DNA from: Isoetes taiwanensis
Taxonomy: Eukaryota; Streptophyta; Lycopodiopsida; Isoetales; Isoetaceae
Reading direction: 5' to 3'
DNA length: 64,000 nt
Assembly (NCBI GenBank): GCA_021234155.1
Contig: JAJEKV010000024.1
Span: forward strand, 18,767,858 to 18,831,857
The notes beneath the pieces are model-generated. The model ran no database searches. It saw nothing but the letters and a program-made list of their open reading frames with translations, and was not told the DNA's origin. The position numbers were made by a program, and so were the translations under genes. Below are positions 47,524-60,400 of the stretch, piece by piece (the stretch's first letter is position 1; each line of letters begins with the position of its first letter).

Positions 47524-47946
47524 AAGGGTCTCACCCTTATCAATACATAAAACAAAAAGCACTAACAAATCAACTGGCCAAAGAAATAGCTGATATCACC
47601 GTGAGGATTCGCAAAGAGGGCATCCACATCTTCCATAGCCGTCAAATGTCTCATCATAGCTTAAATTGAAAATTGTATCAATGCATCATGAATGGGTGTA
47701 AGGATTTGATTCCAATGAACAAAACAGCCTACAAACCAATTCAATCTAGCTTGTGATATGCAACATGGCTTACAAAATGCCAAAATCATTACAAGAACTA
47801 ATGGAAACGTAAGACACAATTGGGGCAAATGGGCATGATTTCATTAAGCAATAGGTCACAACATACTATCAAAGATAGTACCCTCTCACGTTTTCTCCCT
47901 TTTCTCTTACAAATCAGACCTTAAAATAGGTTTAATTCTCCCTCAA
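47524..47946 (-). repeat. 5' LTR of the Ty3 element
   Basis: Direct repeat of 39051-39443 with an extra 33 bp (gcaacatggcttacaaaatg...) and small changes. Its outer end abuts the LINE-B monomer repeat at 47947, so the second duplicate begins here. Its inner end lies five bases from the primer-binding site. Confidence 0.8.
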
Positions 47947-48190
47947 GGGGTCTCGGCTGGAAGGGTGCTTAGAATTCAATTTGGGGGACTCAAAAACGCA
48001 GGCAGAAAGACCTTTGGGGTGTGGGGGTTTTGGGGGTTCCAAAGTTTGAGGGGGTCTCTCGGCTGCCTCAAGGGTGCTTAGAACCAATTTGGGGGACTCA
48101 AAAGGTGAAAGCACCTTTTTGGGGTTTGGGGTTTTAGGGGTGCCAAAGTTTAAGGGGTCTCAAAGCCTCTCAAGGGTGCTTAGAATCGGT
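47947..48190 (-). repeat. LINE-B 5' UTR monomers at the start of the second duplicate
   Basis: Same ~120-bp units as 22548-22800, but with no LINE-B body on the left, where the Ty3 LTR lies instead. It shows where the duplication unit was joined. Confidence 0.8.
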
Positions 48191-49451
48191 AATTTGCATA
48201 CTTTGGAAAGGCCTCACTCAAAATCCTTTTTTGTTGCAAAGGAATGGTCGTTTGGTAAGTCAGTGATCTTTGAATCTGGAGTGTCAATGGGTATTATCAA
48301 TGTCTATGCCTCTAACAAGCTCTGCTGAAAGGGCCCATTATGTGGATGGAAATTGAAGGTGGATTAGTCGGCTAAGGGATGACCTGAGAAAAATTGGATC
48401 TTAGGAGGGATTTCAACATGGTGATGTGTGGGACCAGAAGATTGGGTTACCGCGAGGAATCTATCGAAGGCGAGGAGACTTAGGTGGAACTCCTTGCTTA
48501 ACAATGCTTGGATTTAATCTGGTTCCACCTTCCAATCTTGCATTCTCTTGGTCAAATAAGCGAGAAGGGGCTAGGCGGTATATTGTGCATTAGGCCAGTT
48601 TTATATATACCAATAAGTGCATGCTTCATGGATAGGTGTTATGTAGAGGGGATCTGGCCTTCTCTCACTCTGATCATGTCCCCAAAGTTTAATGATGGAG
48701 GATGTATCTATAGCTTTGGGATCTGTTGAAAATATTAGATTCAAGTTCAATACATCACGGGGGAAGGAGGCATTTTACCAAGCTAGTTTTAGGGAATTTG
48801 TATCGTCTCTCCCTAACAACCTCAGACCCTCTTAGTATGAAAGCTTGGGTCTTGAGCTTCGGTCTCATGAAGAGCCGCGTTAAAATTGGGGTAAGAGTAG
48901 AGCTTTGGCATTTAAAAAGAAAAGATCGAGGTATACACTCACATTTGAGAATGGTCAAACAAGAGCTGCTATCAGAGCCCACATAACATTGACAAGCAGA
49001 ATATTGAGGCTGATTTGGAAGGAAAGCAAGGGGGCAATTGAAGAGGAGGAGGCAAGAGGTGCTTGGTGTGCGATCAAAAAACCAAATGGTATCTTTGAAC
49101 TAGACCATAGAAAACTCTAAATGCTTTTTAGAATGGCTTTGGAGCAAGGTTAGCGAGAAAATAGCATCCTATATCGATTAAAGGCGATAATTCAAACATA
49201 TTAGAAGATCCCGGAAATCAGGTCTTATATAAGGGAAGTTTTGAAAATCTTTTTTGGAAGACCCCTACCCCCTCCTACCATTCTCAGATAGCTTCTTGGT
49301 TGACTAAAGTTGGTTTGGGGAGAGAAGGTTACCTGAGAAGAGAATCGGCGACTCTTGCAAAATATTGAAGGGGAAGAGATTTACAAGACCACAATGTTCT
49401 CTCTAGCGGTTTGGAAAATCCTCTGTACGATGGTTTCCCTCCGAAATTCTT

Positions 49452-50170
49452 TTGTTGAATTTTTGGGATGTGCTTGGTCATGACTTTATCGAGGCGGTAT
49501 GTGGTGCATGGGTTTCATACTCTCTACACCCGACATTAGCAGCAGGCTTTATCACACTTGTTCCAAAGATCCCTAGGCCTCAGTGCCTTAGTGAATGGCG
49601 ACCTATTGCACTCACCAATGTCATATATAAAGTGATCATGAAGGCTATTGCCAACCGGTTGAAACCAATCCTCAATAGGATCATTGGGAACGAGCAATCT
49701 GCTTTCTTGCCGGGCAGATATATACTAGATAACTACCTTGCAGCAAGGGAAGGGCTACATTGGTGTCAGGCCTCAAAAGCGAAATGTGTTATGGTCAAAA
49801 TGGATTTTAGAAAGGCCTACGACTTCCCTCGGATGGGAAGGCGAGAGGTCGTCATGAGCTACATGGGATTTGAGTTGCAATTTATTCGGTGGCTATGGGG
49901 ATGAACAACTTAGCGTCCCAGCGTGCTAGTGAATGGTCACGACCATCGGGTCTTTTTTAATCTCAAGAAAGGAATAAGACAAGGTTGCCCTCACGGCTCC
50001 TTACTTGTTCCTCATCATGGCTAATCTCCTTACTAGAATGGTTCAACTAAAGATAGCGAAGGAAATTTAGAGGGACTCACTTTCCCTCAAGGTACGGATA
50101 AGCTAACAATGTAATCATGCGATGCAGCGGATGATACTTTTATGTTTCTCCGGATATGATGATAATAGTT
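49452..50170 (+). pseudogene. LINE-A reverse transcriptase, second copy
   Basis: An open stretch of 150 codons from 49452 holds HPTLAAGFITLVPKIPRP, ALTNVIYKVIMKAIANRLKP, EQSAFLPGRYILDN and MVKMDFRKAYD, the palm blocks of L1 RTs with the first catalytic Asp in VKMDF. Later DAADDTFMFL at 50121-50150 is the catalytic DD block (usually YADD). Frameshifts lie between, including near 49905. Confidence 0.88.
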
Positions 50171-51260
50171 TTCACTCATTTTCGGAGATCCTGCTATCCT
50201 TTGAGGTTATATCCGAGAATTGGCCTTAATGCAAATAAATGCACCGTTTTGTCGGATAAGCGTCATTGACCCACGGGCGAGCGGTGCAGGCTTTCAGTTA
50301 ATGGCGGTAGGGGAATCAGTCAAACTTACGGGCCTTCCCTTGTCCTCTCGGCAGTCTAAAGGGCCTCACGGGCTCCTATACTAGACACACTAAAAAGAAA
50401 GTAGGTTTGTGGTGCGCAAAAACCTTGGCAACATCCGGGCGTGTCCGCGGTGGCTAATGCGGTTCTAGCCGCCTCTCATATCTACTATTCATCGGTTATG
50501 GTTGCCCGAGAAAGGGATCTACAACCAAATGCAAGTTATCATAAGAAAATTAGATGCAGGCAAGGGCAAAAGTGGCACGGGGGAGCTTTGTCGTGATAAA
50601 GGGATGGTGGACTAGGTTGCAAAGACCCTCTTATCCAAGCTCGGGCTTTGGCAGCTAAATTAAATGCGGAGGACTCTACAAGGTGAGTCTTCTGAGTTTT
50701 CTCCTGCTCTAAAATTTGTATCATATTGGCTAAAGCAAGGTAAGCTCACGGGAAGCCCGCTCTGCCGAGGGGATGAGTAGGGAGCTTTGTATTATGCCTT
50801 CAACATAGCCCCTGTGCGTCTCAGGTGATGAAAGATCCAGGCATGGATAGATGTGCAACATTTGTTCACCCCTATGAATCCTCCGAGGGACGCAGGTGGA
50901 TTCAGCCTGTTCTGGAATACCAAGATATGGGAGAAAGAAGGTCTTCCGTTGGCACTCTCCCATCCACGTATCTTCACCAAATGGAAGGACTGTGGAATAT
51001 TAAGTTTACAACATCTCTGGGTAAATGATAGATGGGTTTGCTGGACCACATTCAAGCGGAAAATCCATACCCCTGGTGAAGGAGATCGCAAAGTACTAAG
51101 GGAGATTATAGCAAATGTCACCAACCACTCAGGTATTATTGGCCCATGTGAACAATGGTCATTTGAAGGACACACAGAATATAGTGTGGCTAGGATTTAT
51201 TGAGCATTATGCAAGGTTACTCCCCTGATAGTTGAGGCTAGACTCGGAGTAAGCAATGCA

Positions 51261-51848
51261 GTGGCCAAAAATGCTTTGGCTAACTCCTGGAAGTCTATGT
51301 GCTCTAGGAAGATACAATTCTTTAGGTGGATAGCTCTGCAAGGGGGACTGAGTACAATGGAAAGTTTATTCAATAAAGGAATTGTGGTTGACAACAGGTG
51401 TCCACTCGGTTGTCAAGTCACCGAATCTGTGGGGCACCTCTTCTTCTGCCCTATGATCTCAGAATTTTGGCAATGGGTAAGTCCCATAATTGGGCTAATG
51501 GCACGCCAATTGACCTGGCCTGAATTACTAGTCATCGATAGGTGCTGTATAGAGGCCTCCCTAGTGAACCTGGCATTATGGGTCATATGGAAACACCGTT
51601 GTGACGTAGCTTTGGGTGGTCAGGGGATATCCATAAGGAAGTTAAGAAACTCCTTCAACTCAGAGGTTGCGCTCATGGCATTATCCCATCACAGAAAGCA
51701 TGGTATAAACTACAACAAGGAGCTTGATAGACTAGGGACCTTGCAGGGTTTCTATGCCTTCTTCAAGTGTCATTGGGTAGATAATGATAATAGGGAAGCA
51801 GAAAGAGCTGTGAATAGACAAACAGGTACTCTGTATATTCAACACTAA
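51261..51848 (+). CDS. LINE-A C-terminal zinc-binding (zf-RVT) domain, intact 195-codon frame
   Basis: The frame reads KNALANSWKSMCSRKIQFF, then NRCPLGCQVTESVGHLFFCP, the CPxC...ES..HLFFxC pattern of the zf-RVT domain that follows RT in plant LINEs, then EFWQWV and further text to LYIQH. It is the C-terminal part of ORF2, not an independent gene; its upstream frame is broken. The first copy (25843-26205) has lost the Cys residues through changes at CTG and CAG words. Confidence 0.85.
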   Translation: MAKNALANSWKSMCSRKIQFFRWIALQGGLSTMESLFNKGIVVDNRCPLGCQVTESVGHLFFCPMISEFWQWVSPIIGLMARQLTWPELLVIDRCCIEASLVNLALWVIWKHRCDVALGGQGISIRKLRNSFNSEVALMALSHHRKHGINYNKELDRLGTLQGFYAFFKCHWVDNDNREAERAVNRQTGTLYIQH

Positions 51849-52079
51849 GGATATCAGGTGGGATCCAGCATTGGAACGAAGCTGCCTCTCTCTATAGTAC
51901 CTCACTTTTGGTGAAGATAGGTGACTTCCCTTATAGTATCCAAACAGTAGGGAAGATGAGGAGATGCTCCCTCTAGTACATATGCTGTGACTCCTATCAC
52001 TACTTTTCATATTGTACATGGTTTTCCTATATTTAATATATTACATATAATCTTACCCTCAAAAAAAAAAAAAAAAAAA

Positions 52080-55000
52080 GAATAAAGTTCGTGACTTTCA
52101 CAATCAGAACTCATGGTTTTTCTACTATTAAATTGCCCCTTTGTTGTATTTATGTAGTGATTCTCTCATTAGAATTCAATGCCCCTATATGCTGCAGTTT
52201 TGTAGTCATTTTAAGCATTCACATTTCAAGTGTTGAAGTTAGTATCTTGAAAAGTCTACATCATCACCATATCTAGCACAATAACAGGGGGTTTTTTGTG
52301 TGTTTTTGTACGCTTTTCACTAAGGTTTTCCTATGATTTCGTGATGTATTCAAATGGATGTACTAATGCGTACATCTAGAGTGCACCATTTCCGAGCCAT
52401 TGATTTTACCCTTTTTTTTCAATGGTCAACAACCAATGGCTCACAACAGAAGCCCTTTTTTTGTGTGTGTGGTGCATAATGGGCACATGAAGGGCCATTC
52501 ATTTTAGCCTTTTTTTGGGTTGCCCCTAGGGGGGCAAACCCTCGTTTATGTGGGTATGTGGGGCATATTCAAGTATATGTTGGCATATACCTAGCATATG
52601 CTGATGACTGCTAAAAACTGGCTGCTGCCTGTAAATGGTCGGTCATCTCCTCAGCAGGTGCTGATTTGGTTGCTGAGTGCCAAGCTTGGTGTCGATGCTC
52701 GAGTGCTTTGGGTATGGCCTAGGTTCTAGTGCTTCAGGTATGGCATGATGCGTACAGAGGGAAGGTCATAGTTTCTGTGTCTTTCTGTGTTTTTCAGATG
52801 GGTTTCCTTCTTCTTCCATTTGATAGTCTTGGGAAGAGGCTCGAAATGCAAAGGCTGCAAAAGTTGCCTCGGGGATTTTTCCTTTTGTGGGTTCTTTTGC
52901 AACTCTAATTTTACGCAATTTGAGGGTGAACCTTTGAGTTATCACCAGCCCGAACCAAATCGAGTTCTTCCATACTCCGGCTTTAGCCTCCATAGCGGCA
53001 ACCATACGTTCTAAGCCAAGTCCTAACCGACGACCATCTTTGTGGGCATCTTTGTGGTTTAGGATATCACAGATGCCCCAAGGTTATCCCTTCTGGAGCG
53101 AGCCATCGAGCTTCTGAGCAGGCGAAAAGGAATCCACGTAGAAGAAAAAAGAAAGAGGTCATACATGAAAATGAAATCGTTGAGAAAGTAACCTGGTGGG
53201 TCTTTGCAAAAAATTGCCTTATTTTTTTGCCTTCCGTTACCTTTTCCTTTTTGTTTTTGACACTTGTTGAAGATTGGTGCGAGGTTCCGATGCATGCGAG
53301 GTTATGTGTCGCTCAACAATCTATATGACAAAATTGCATTTTTTTAGCGGACCTTTCTTTGCATTTTGCCTTGATGGCTTAACTGGGTTTCTCTAGACTA
53401 TCGATTACTGCGGCAATTAGCAAAAACAGGGGAATCAATCCACTTGTCGCCTGAGATCCTTTCTGCAGATGAAGAGGTAGTTTGAATTGAATTGGAACAT
53501 CAGATGGACAAGTGGTGCTGAGCTTTGCATATATTTTGTCATGACCATATTATAAGCTAAACTGTCTCTTATGGACATGATTCTCTGTTTTTGTCTGTCG
53601 GATTATGGGGATATTTGGGAGCACGGGAGCCTGCGTATAATCGCATCAATTTTAACATCGTGTTACCAACTTCAGCTAGAGGACATTCTTGCATTAGGAC
53701 TTTGTACTGGCGAAGGGTAAGTAATGTTTCTCCATGAATTGTATGCTTGTCCGGAAAAAGCGATTATCCGCGGTTAATACTACATGTGATGCATGCTCTG
53801 CTATGGAATAGCGCAAAAGATTGTATCCAAGAGTTGGGAATACATTGCAATCTCGTTGCATTCCATTGATTATTATTCCAACCTGTCTTTTGCATTGATA
53901 TTCTACATTGGGTGCTGATTGTGGTCTCCGCGAACTTCTGAGCATGTGACCAAATTATTGCATCTTTAGAAAATCCAGAAGGATAGTAGTCCTATCTCAA
54001 TTAGATTGACAAGTAGTTTTCAAGTTGTGGAAAGGGACGAGGAACTTCGATTTTATTTGGTTTAAATTGGGCAGACTCCCAAGCCGTGATCTCACAATAA
54101 AATGGACCAAAAGGTTGTTTTCTATCTTTGTGAAGTGGTTCACGCTTGGACAACAATGCATCCCGTTTTTGTTGTACGATGATGCGACTTGACTCCCTCT
54201 TCCTCCCTTCCTCCCTTCCTCCCAAGGTCTTGAAAACACTTGACATCTTGAGAGACATTGAAAAGCAAAAGCCTAAAGTGATTTGAACCCGGTTGAAAAT
54301 TGGTTCTTCACAATCTGTAAGATGGATACGATTAGCTTCAACTATGAGACACTTCCTAAAACCTTATCTCTAAGCACATTCTTTTTCATAATCATCGAGA
54401 ATCATTTCTAACAATCATTCCTACATGGACATCGGGTGGAACACTTCAAATGAGGCAAGTCGGATACATTATGCCGATTGTAAACAAATAAGTACACTTG
54501 GGAGTTTAACTATCAACAATGTCATGCTCTACATCTTTTTTATTTCGGCATAATCATAGATTAAACACACTATCCATTCGAGGTGTCTATGTATGTTCCA
54601 AAAGTTCATGACTATGTGCCACATTAGCTCCCTCTCGCTCTTCATATTACGAGCAGTAGTGCGGACTGGTTTGTGGTCTCCATGGAAGAAGAAATTTGAA
54701 ATAGGCCGGCGGGAACAAGCGGGGCTTGAAACCCCGACCATGGCCGTTACATCATGTGTAGTTCTGATATACACATGGTCGGATATAGAGAATGGATCCA
54801 GATACAAAGAACGGCGCACATGAAAGCATCGGTTTTTAAGTGCATGCGGGGCCATTGTCAAAACTGCTCTGGCGGGCAAAGAATTTGGAAAGAATAGCGA
54901 AGATAAAGTTTCACTTTCCATTGTGCCTTTTGAACCTAGTAGTAGTAGCGCCATATTTCAAGTGTAGTTTTGCTAACGTGCTACTAGGACTTTTGCACAG

Positions 55001-57039
55001 CATTAATAACATCACTATGAGGGCTCTCGCTATACTATCATGCCTTGTGTATAACGCTATGGTCTTTAGAGGACCAGACACTGCATCTGTTGTGCCATTT
55101 TTAATGTCTTCGTCCTATTATGATGCTTAGAAATTTTAATGTCCACTAACACTCAAGGGCATGAACCTCAATAGAAAGCAAGATCATCCAAATACTCAAG
55201 GGCATGAACCTCAATAGAGAAGGGGCCATATAGACGTAAACAATGGAATAAAGCAAGGGCATAGACAATAAAGAAAAAAATTATACAAATACATTGCGAT
55301 TCTTTTAGTGTAGAAGTCTCTCTAGGGCAAAGTGGATACGTGAAAGGTTAAGGTTTAGCATCTTTTTTAGGAAATTATTCTTAAGAAATAGGCCAATATC
55401 AATACTGAAGTCATGAAACCTTTAGACATTGGCCCCAAGGGCTATATCATGTTCTATGAGTTGGAATTGCATAGAACCAAGACCTAGTGTTCTAATATTG
55501 ATTTGTTGCCAAAAGAATTTATGTTGCAATGTTGGAATATTTTAATGGTTGGGGCATTGATTTCAAAGAAATCCATTTAAAAAGGTGACTTTTTATTTAT
55601 TTATCTAAACATGTATAAAGATTATAGACTCTCTCGTAGCATCTGCACAATAAGGATGTGATTTATAGAGACATGAAACCATCTATATTTTGGTCAAAGC
55701 GCACATCGAGTTTTTGTTATTGAGCTTGTTGATTTTAAGGTATCTAGAGCATACTTTTACACGAGTTTTAATATTGAAATGTTGGGAGAACCTCTCACTA
55801 TTCAAATAAAGTTATATCTTGAGATGAGATGCACAATGATATAACAACCAAAAAGCAAGTAGAACATCATTGAGAAGAGCCAAATGCTTGACCACCCTTT
55901 GAAAAGTGCAGCATCAATTAGAAAGCAATGCTAGAAAAATTAGTCAGTGATCCTAGAGATCTAGAGATCTTGACAGATCTTGACAATGAGGAAAATCAAT
56001 CCTAATCAAAACATGTCAAGATTTAAGTTGATTGAATAAAAGGCACATTTTTCCTATATATGCTTTCAAATAATAAGCATTATAGTGTAGATTTACCTAA
56101 GAGGTTGATTACAATCATGCATGGAATTTCTCTGTATTCTGAACAGTTTTCATGTGGATTAAGCATGTGAGTATCAACCAAAGTTGTCGATTCCTTGCAA
56201 AAACTATAATTATCTAATGCCTTAATTCGAGTTGTCACTCTTGGGTCACGGAGGGCAACCCTCCGTGTGCAGCACCTTGTTTTCAATGGTCAACAACCAA
56301 TGGCTCACAACAAAAGCCCTCTTTTTATGGGTATGGTGCATAATGGGCACATGAAGGGCTTGAAGGGCGCATGTAGTGCAGTTTCCACGCCGGCAACACA
56401 TTTCTTATCATAACTTTTGATTCAGAGCTCTGTTTGAGATGATTTTTATTGCGTTGGAAAGTTCTCTCCGAGATCTTTTTGATAGTGTATGATATGGATA
56501 TATTTGGTTAAGTTATCTATGCTAAAACAGCAATTTTTCGGCCGGGGTTTGGTAGGCTTTCACATCCTACCAGCTGATTAATACATGATTGCACTATTGG
56601 ATATTGTTTTATGGCTCATTCCGAATGAAGCTTGCAAAAAATTACCATGCATTTTTAGATTTTGAGGTAGTTATTAAGCAAATTCCAAGGCTTCTAGATC
56701 CTTGTGCTAACAAGCAGAAAAGTTTCCCACTTTGGTTTCTCACCACAAGAATCCATGGAGGCCAAAGGCTGCTGTTAAATTCCAGTTGAAAAATGTTTGT
56801 GTATGGGTGTTGCAAACTTTATGACTTTCAGAATAATGGGATCAATCTGCTCTATCTTTATGGTAACTTTTACTTATGTTCTATTTGTTTTATTGTGATC
56901 AAATTCAAAAGCTACAGGTGATGAAAGCCTCAAATGAATTCTAGTTTTTTTCTGGTTTGAATTCTAAAATTTTTGTTTGTGCCTCTTTATTTTCTGTCCT
57001 TTCACTAATGCATCTCGCATTTGGATCTTAGTCATGACT
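52080..57039. other. AT-rich DNA, no recognised gene (second duplicate)
   Basis: Counterpart of 26639-31582. It carries the direct-repeat pair (52418-52495 and 56282-56360) and the TTCC microsatellite near 54190-54225. No conserved reading frame was recognised. Confidence 0.5.
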
Positions 57040-57280
57040 TATCTGTTGGAGCCTCTGGACACCTCTCGTTTCGATTATGCTCAATTATGATTGGGGACGC
57101 CTATGATTTTAAGATGTCGAATACGAGTTTGCCTAAGGTTTTGATGGTATATCGAGCCTCTATACAGTTTCGCTTAAGCTTTTAGAATATGAAATACGGG
57201 GATTCGAACCTCTACCAAAATAACTCAATGTCCTAATAAGACTACTTTAACCAATCTAACCAGTGAGCTAATGTGACTAT
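57040..57280 (-). repeat. SINE copy 1 (tRNA-derived), second duplicate
   Basis: On the minus strand an A box (TTAGCTCACTGG, 57258-57271) and a B box (GGTTCGAATCC, 57200-57210) about 50 bp apart form a tRNA-like RNA polymerase III promoter, followed by a ~150-bp body shared with the copy at 59862-60105. It does not fold as a normal tRNA. Confidence 0.75.
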
Positions 57281-57410
57281 TTTTTATCTTAAATCTATGT
57301 TTTTTTTTATAATAACCCATTGAATTGTTTTAGGGATATGGTCTATGGTTTCAAGAATTATATCTATATCAAATCCCCCTGGAACCCCCTGTTATTTTGC
57401 TACATATTTG

Positions 57411-60400
57411 GCAAGAAAGCTCGAAACATATATAATTTGGCGTGTTGCAATGAGCAGGTTCACACTTTGCTTAAAGTTGTTTCAAATTAAATTCTTATTA
57501 TCAAGCAAATGCTTAGTTTTATGTAGCTTCATATTCATTGAGTTTAAATGGTTGGACTCAAAGGCCTTAGTGCTAAAGCAAAACACATTTGCACTATTGA
57601 AACTTCATGTCATTAAGTTTAAATTGTTTGATTCAAAGTTGTTAGTGTTAAAATAAAGCACAAGGATATGCTGGGTTCAATCCCCATGACATGACCTAAC
57701 GCTCATCTTCTTAACAAATGTTCTTTATTCCATTGATAACTCTTCTAAATTACTTTAATAACCTGTTGACCTTTTTTGAGGCTCCACAATTGCTATACAT
57801 CATTTTTTGTTGTTATGTTGTCCATCTCCAAGGCCCCGAGGGGGCAAAAAAAAAATTTAGACAACACAAACCATTACATAAAACACTTTTAAATTAAAAT
57901 CCCCCTAAAACCCCCTAAGGTTTGGGTGCATATTCACACCGGGGGGGTGGGGTCCCTAAGGCCTCGAAGGGGCCAAAAAATTTTTTTTGCAACACAAACC
58001 ATTAACATCCAACATATAAAAATTAAATTCCCCTAAAACCCCCATGGTTTGGGTGCATATTCACCGCGGGGGGTTGGCGTAGGGTAGCGAGAGCCTTTTT
58101 ATACTGCCTAAAATGGTATAATACATGTTTGAAATCAACACCATTAAGCATATTGCACCAAACCTTATAGTATTTCACAAGTCTTGCTATACAGTATAAA
58201 AAAACTTATACGAGCATACCCCACAAACGAGGATCGCTATCTACGGTCCAAATCAAAGCATAACTCATGAATATACCCATCCAATAGCTCTCGATGCCCG
58301 GAGTCACCCTCCGTGTGAATATTGCTTTACATAAACTCAAACCTCATCCAAATTCCTAATGTGGATCCAAACCTCATCCAAGTTGCGAATTCGCAAAAGG
58401 TTCAATCACCAGCATGAAGAGGCTCAAACTTTTTATGTGGATGACTGACTGGAGAACTTCAAATTAACTTTACATATAGAAAATAGGTTCAAGAGTGCTA
58501 GAGAAAACTATAGCTGAAGTTTACGCTGGAGTTAAAAAAAATATAGTTCATGTGTGATGCACCTTGGAGAAAGGTTCAATATAAACCTGTGAGAAACTCC
58601 AGCCTTAATGAAAATCCATCACCCTTCATCAAAATACATCATTATCATTACCAGCAGATCCAGATCTACCTTCTAAAATAATGGGCACATATGTAGCTCA
58701 ATCTAATGGACAGGGCTATACCAGAGTCACAACCGTTTATAAACATTGTAAAATAGTTATTTAAGTTCAAATAGTCATTTGAGTTCTTAGATCTTCTGTT
58801 AAATACATATCTCGCAAAAGCATTCAGGGGGGCCATAGAAAGCCATTAGCCTGCAAAACCAACGAGAAAATTTTGCTTGTAGTAGAATCTGGTATAAATC
58901 TAAACACGAACGCAATATTTGGCTCGTGATTAGCTCGTGATTAGCATTCCAGGTAATCAAGTTTTGCTCGTGATTAGCATTCCAGGTTAAACCAAAATGT
59001 ATTGGGAAATGGAATAGGGGACCACTTTCCAATTTAGATGGGGTCCCGCAACCCGCGACACCCAGGAGCGGGTCCCTTCCAAACCGAAAAGGGAAAACCT
59101 ATTTCATTCTCCAACAAAATGGAAGTTGGGAAACCATTTTAGTGGCTCGGCTATAGCAAATGAGATAGGAAAAATAGAAGATGACAAAATCGAGCTGGAC
59201 ATGACCAGCTGCATTGCCGCAGTTTAACAGAATCGGCCCTTGGAGCAAGCTTCATCTTCGATCTCTGCAGGGAGCAAAAACAGGGGAATAACAAAGAAAA
59301 ACAGGGCAGCAATTTCAAGTATCATTTAGGACATATGAGCTTCTCATCATCGCCAAGATTCACTTAACGGAAGCTTTGGCTACGTCCTAAGGGAGCTCCA
59401 ACATGTCTTAAGGGAATTTGGCTATGTCACAAGGGATTGATTGGAGCTCCAACATGAAGATGATGGACATGCTGGAATAGGGGAAACATGGACGAACATG
59501 GAAAGAAATGCGCAGAACAGAGGAATGACCTCCTAAACCTGTAAAATTTATTGTTGCAGGAATGTTGAACCTAACTCCCATTCCGGAATAGAAAGGATGC
59601 CACTTGGCATCTTGACGTTAATCTTCAACAAAAAATGGTGATTCAACTTCCATTTTGCCACATAGAGTCATCAAAAGACACCCCTTCATGAAAATTACTA
59701 GTACACTGCTACTGCCGAAGAAAGAAAAACTCCTGCCTGCTGAAGAAACCCTAAAGAAAGTGTAACGGGTAAGCCATCCAATTTGGCAGAACAATCTAGC
59801 CATTTGATTTAGGACGACGCACAAAACAGACATACACTATAATTTTGTTATATAGGATTGGGAAAATAATCATGTTAGTTCACTAGTTGTATTGGTCAAA
59901 GTATCCTTATTAGGACATTGGATTATTTTAGTATAGGTTCAAATCCCAGTATTTCATATTCTAAAATCATAGACGAATTTGTAAAGAGATTCGATTTCCC
60001 TCCAAAACTTAGGCAAATCAGTACTTCATATTTCAAAATCATAGGAGCCCCCAATCATAGATGACTATAATCGAAACAAGAGGCGCCCAAAGGGCCCAAC
60101 ATATGATCTGGGCTTTAGGATGGATGGATAGTCCAGGGCGCATCTCCTTTAGAATATATAGCACATGAGCAACCTATTATACAACGCTGCCGATCTATAT
60201 CCAATGTTTCAAAGCCCACATTTTCTTTCATTGTTTGCATGTGCACAGAAGAGCTGGAATAGATTAAACAAAAAAAGGAACAATTTCCAAGTTATTGTCG
60301 CACCCCAAGACATGGCAATCCTGTAAGACGCAGGCATATGTGCCTATAGCACTCTGAGGGCCTTTGCGATTGCCAATCCCAAAGCTTTGCAAGAAAAAAC

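Larger units (their letters stand above)
39051..47946 (-). mobile_element. Ty3/gypsy LTR retrotransposon, minus strand
   Basis: Two direct repeats of about 0.4 kb (39051-39443 and 47524-47946) bound an internal region. On the minus strand it carries, in order, a primer-binding site, gag with a zinc knuckle, protease, RT, RNase H, integrase with a C-terminal KVLLYDS segment, and a further coding-like stretch. The order protease-RT-RNase H-integrase defines Ty3/gypsy. The integrase tail without a chromodomain motif and the extra 3' region suggest the Tat/Athila side, but this is tentative. All frames are interrupted. Confidence 0.85.
48191..52079 (+). mobile_element. LINE-A 3' portion, second duplicate
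   Basis: Endonuclease remnant (GIINVYASN at about 48290), the linker, RT, the zinc-binding domain and a 19-base poly(A) repeat the first copy. It is truncated at 48190 by the duplication joint. Several blocks are more intact than in the first copy, notably the RT middle and the full zf-RVT frame. Confidence 0.85.

Noticed and set aside
57190-57280. tRNA gene on the minus strand
   Set aside because: A and B boxes are good, but the anticodon arm and acceptor stem do not form, and a diverged copy with the same non-tRNA body exists nearby; it is a SINE head.
26960-57300. CHG discordance as deamination (repeat-induced mutation or methylation decay)
   Set aside because: The observed changes include CTG to CCG or CG and inserted bases, not the C-to-T or G-to-A changes expected.
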